A DNA stretch of 8,724 nt from Pseudomonadota bacterium. Lineage in GTDB: Bacteria; Desulfobacterota; Desulfobacteria; Desulfobacterales; ETH-SRB1. The stretch covers positions 1 to 8,724 of the forward strand of contig JAHIKR010000269.1 of NCBI GenBank assembly GCA_018897415.1, in the 5' to 3' direction. The first letter of the stretch is position 1; each line of letters begins with the position of its first letter. The notes under the pieces are model-generated. The model had not been told where the DNA came from and did no database searches. It worked only from the letters and a program-made list of their open reading frames with translations. Both the position numbers and the translations under genes were made by a program. Shown here piece after piece: positions 6,880-8,724 of the stretch.

Positions 6880-8181
6880 ATGAAAATTTATACATACCCT
6901 TCTAAATCGGCTGAAAAAAGGATCACATCTATTATAAACCGGGGACTCGGTTTTAAGAAAAAAGATTATCATCAAGTTGCGCAGATCCTTGAAGATGTCA
7001 GAAAAAATGGCGACAAAGCACTCATTAAATACGTAAACAAATTTGACTGCCCCGGCCTTTCAATAAAATCGATCAAGGTAACGCCGGATGAAATTGAAGC
7101 CGCTGCAAAAAAAGTTGGAAAACCATTTATACGATCATTAAACAGAGCAATAGCTCAGATCGAATCATTTCATAAACACCAATTATGTAATTCCTGGATA
7201 AATACAGACCGTCCCGGCACATTTCTGGGGCAGATAGTTAATCCTGTTGACTCTGCCGGAGTTTACGTGCCCGGTGGAAAGGAAGGGAAAACCCCCCTTG
7301 TATCTTCTGTCCTTATGGGTGCAATTCCCGCAAAAATAGCCGGTGTAAAGTCTATAGCAATGGCAACCCCTCCCACAAAAGACGGAACTGTAAATCCCCA
7401 TCTTCTTGTTGCTGCAAAAAAAGTAGGAATAAAAGAAATTTACAAGCTTGGAAGCGCATGGGCAATTGCCGCATTAGCTTATGGAACCGAAACGGTTCCA
7501 AAAACCGACGTCATAGTCGGACCCGGAAATATTTATGTTACTTTGGCTAAAAAAATTGTTTCAGGAACAGTCGGAATAGACATGATAGCGGGCCCAAGTG
7601 AAATACTGATAATCGCAGATGGCACGGCAAACCCGGAATTCACGGCGGCTGATCTGCTTTCACAGGCAGAACACGATACAATGGCTTCCGCTGTACTCGT
7701 AACAAATTCCGAAGAAACAGCAAGAGCCGTTGCCACAGCAGTAGAAGAGCAGTTAATGAATCTTGACAGAAAGGATATTGCCGGAAAGTCTCTTGACAGC
7801 TACGGAGCAATTATAGTTATGCCTGATCTCACAAGCTGTATAGAACTTGCAAACAGGATTGCCCCGGAGCACTTGGAGCTTCACATAGATAATCCATTTG
7901 AGTATATCGGAAAGATCAAAAATGCCGGCGCTATATTTGTCGGGGATTACACGCCAGAGCCTGTCGGCGATTATATAGCCGGGCCAAACCATGTACTTCC
8001 TACCGCAGGAACAGCCAGATTTGCTTCAGCCCTATCTGTAGATAACTTTGTCAAGAAGACAAGTCTAATTCATTATTCTAAAGAAGCCTTCAGACGAGAA
8101 GCAAAAGACATAATCCGACTTGCTGAAATAGAAGGACTTGATGCACATGCGAATTCCATAAAGATAAGGCTAAAATATTAG
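6880..8181 (+). CDS. hisD: Histidinol dehydrogenase HisD
   Basis: HisD is a zinc-dependent cytosolic enzyme that performs the last two steps of histidine synthesis, oxidising L-histidinol to L-histidine with two NAD+. The 433-residue length fits the family. Key residues line up with E. coli HisD at offsets of 3-4: zinc ligands Q262, H265 (LLSQAEHD), D364 and H423 (DAHANS), and catalytic E330-H331 (APEHLE). Other family blocks are PVDSAGVYVPGG, DVIVGPGNIYVT, IAGPSE and GPNHVLPT. ATG 6880 has AAGGTAG (6865-6871) upstream and begins MKIYTYPS. The upstream TTG at 6832 is rejected because it abuts the promoter -10 box. One difference: the usual GGAQAIAA block reads GSAWAIAA here (residues 191-194 GSAW). 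No other his gene is in the window, so it stands apart from a his operon locally. The dodecin gene follows after 57 bases and may be cotranscribed. Confidence 0.96.
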   Translation: MKIYTYPSKSAEKRITSIINRGLGFKKKDYHQVAQILEDVRKNGDKALIKYVNKFDCPGLSIKSIKVTPDEIEAAAKKVGKPFIRSLNRAIAQIESFHKHQLCNSWINTDRPGTFLGQIVNPVDSAGVYVPGGKEGKTPLVSSVLMGAIPAKIAGVKSIAMATPPTKDGTVNPHLLVAAKKVGIKEIYKLGSAWAIAALAYGTETVPKTDVIVGPGNIYVTLAKKIVSGTVGIDMIAGPSEILIIADGTANPEFTAADLLSQAEHDTMASAVLVTNSEETARAVATAVEEQLMNLDRKDIAGKSLDSYGAIIVMPDLTSCIELANRIAPEHLELHIDNPFEYIGKIKNAGAIFVGDYTPEPVGDYIAGPNHVLPTAGTARFASALSVDNFVKKTSLIHYSKEAFRREAKDIIRLAEIEGLDAHANSIKIRLKY

Positions 8182-8226
8182 GTATCAACCATGGTGCCTG
8201 CAAGCTCATCAAATGCGTGTGGGTGA

Positions 8227-8232
8227 AAGGAG
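8227..8232 (+). promoter_or_regulatory. Strong Shine-Dalgarno site for the dodecin gene
   Basis: AAGGAG lies six bases before ATG 8239. It is the strongest ribosome-binding site in the window and confirms the start of this small gene. Confidence 0.8.
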
Positions 8233-8238
8233 AGTGAG

Positions 8239-8454
8239 ATGACGGATAGTGTATACAAGATAATCGAGTTGGTTGGAACAAGCACCGAGTCGTGGGAAAA
8301 AGCTGCTGCAGCCGCTGTGGAGACGGCTTCGCAGTCGTTGCGTAATCTTCGCATTGCCGAGGTAGTCGAACTTGACATGCAGTTGGAGGACGGAAAGGTC
8401 CGTACTTACCGTGCAAAGGTGAAGGTGTCCTTCAAGTACGAGCGTGGCGACTAA
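8239..8454 (+). CDS. Dodecin-family small protein, apparently the non-flavin (calcium dodecin-like) type
   Basis: Dodecins are small beta-alpha-beta-beta proteins of about 70 residues that assemble into hollow dodecamers in the cytosol, usually storing or buffering flavins. This 71-residue protein shows the fold plainly: strand VYKIIELVGTS (5-15), a helix with ESWEKAAAAAVETASQSL (17-34), strand AEVVELDMQLE (40-50), DGK turn, then strand RTYRAKVKVSFKYE (55-68). In flavin dodecins the helix is followed by a Trp (LRWFEV-type), and a Gln lies in the last strand. Here these positions are I39 and R58. The TSxSWEKAA helix start, RIAEV and KVSFKY resemble, from memory, mycobacterial Rv0379 ('calcium dodecin') more than flavin dodecins. 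So fold assignment is confident, but ligand is uncertain and flavin binding is doubtful. The gene is about 53% G+C by hand count, above its neighbours. A strong AAGGAG precedes it. Confidence 0.9.
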   Translation: MTDSVYKIIELVGTSTESWEKAAAAAVETASQSLRNLRIAEVVELDMQLEDGKVRTYRAKVKVSFKYERGD

Positions 8455-8460
8455 AACTTT

Positions 8461-8489
8461 TTGAGAAGTTACTTAGGGTTCGGGATAAA
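8461..8489 (+). promoter_or_regulatory. Candidate promoter for the ligase-like gene
   Basis: TTGAGA (8461-8466, five of six) and GATAAA (8484-8489, four of six) are 17 bases apart. They lie just after the dodecin stop and about 60 bases before ATG 8548. It could give the terminal gene its own transcript, but read-through from hisD-dodecin is equally possible because no clear terminator is visible between them. Confidence 0.3.
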
Positions 8490-8547
8490 ATAGCGAAGCG
8501 CCAAATTAAAAACTATAACTATCAGTTCATTATATTTGTTGAAAGTA

Positions 8548-8724
8548 ATGGAAGATATTGAAGCTTTAGTCGAAATTCTGAAAAAGTATAATGAGGCTTA
8601 CAGAAAGGGAAAACTGCTTGTAAGCGATCTCGAATACGACAGGCTTTTAGAAAAGCTGCGAGAACTATCCCCATATCACCCTTTTCTTCTTTCAGTAGAA
8701 CCTGAAAAATTCGACGTAAAAAAA
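8548..8724 (+). CDS. NAD-dependent DNA ligase-like protein, partial (first 59 codons)
   Basis: The frame runs open from ATG 8548 through the right edge. The visible 59 residues resemble the Ia domain of NAD-dependent DNA ligases: a helix (IEALVEILKKYNEAY), then a SDLEYDRLLEKLRELSPYHP block that parallels the LigA pattern PDAEYDRLMRELRELE..HP. By alignment Y18, D27, Y30 and D31 match E. coli LigA Y22, D32, Y35 and D36. The residue after the first Tyr is R19 where LigA has H23, which helps bind the NMN half of NAD. The spacing is also one residue shorter, and the following VEPEKF differs from standard LigA. It may therefore be a divergent ligase-like paralogue rather than the essential LigA. 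An in-frame TAG at 8491-8493 limits upstream starts; only TTG codons at 8536 and 8539 compete. The ribosome-binding site is weak. The nucleotidyltransferase core is beyond the window. Confidence 0.65.
   Translation, partial: MEDIEALVEILKKYNEAYRKGKLLVSDLEYDRLLEKLRELSPYHPFLLSVEPEKFDVKK

Noticed and set aside
8090..8416. Minus-strand 108-codon frame spanning the hisD end and the dodecin gene
   Set aside because: It overlaps two real genes on the opposite strand and has a low-complexity, unrecognisable product.
8455..8472. AACTT...AAGTT stem after dodecin as a terminator
   Set aside because: The stem is only five base pairs, A/T-rich, and has no U tract after it on the coding strand.

Overview
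The window looks like chromosomal housekeeping DNA from an AT-rich bacterium, with coding GC of roughly 40% from hand-counted sample lines. The DnaA N-terminus (MWEEVK, then HSYRMWIEP), the variant P-loop GMGKSHLSQA, and the HisD and SerC sequence styles suggest a Desulfobacterota (Desulfobacteraceae-like) sulfate-reducer lineage. That assignment rests on remembered family patterns, so it is moderate confidence at best.

Layout. Positions 1-1010 (minus strand) hold the first 336 codons of dnaA, which runs off the left edge. Positions 1011-1728 are a 718-base, very AT-rich spacer between the divergent dnaA and pdxA genes. It holds candidate promoters for both, a 28-base pure A/T run, and no convincing DnaA-box cluster. 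Positions 1729-5551 (plus) are a two-gene unit, pdxA then uvrA, overlapping by 11 bases. Only 27 bases separate uvrA from the convergent serC (5579-6664, minus). A 215-base divergent promoter region follows, then hisD (6880-8181, plus), a small dodecin-fold gene (8239-8454, plus), and the first 59 codons of a gene with an NAD-dependent DNA ligase-like N-terminus (8548-8724, plus, off the right edge).

How the genes relate. SerC (also PdxF) and PdxA catalyse consecutive steps of the DXP-dependent pyridoxal 5'-phosphate pathway, and SerC itself needs PLP. SerC also serves serine synthesis, and HisD makes histidine. DnaA, UvrA and the ligase-like protein act on DNA (replication initiation, excision repair, probable strand joining). 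This is a mix of core genes rather than an obvious mobile or defence island. I saw no transposase, integrase, tRNA, rRNA or CRISPR array.

The most interesting points are these: the dodecin-fold protein lacks the usual flavin-stacking Trp and Gln and resembles the mycobacterial 'calcium dodecin' type, in a patch of distinctly higher GC; the dnaA upstream spacer has origin-like composition but no clear DnaA boxes; DnaA has variant Walker A and B residues; and the terminal gene has a divergent ligase Ia-like domain. I did not find strong evidence for a wholly new multi-gene system.
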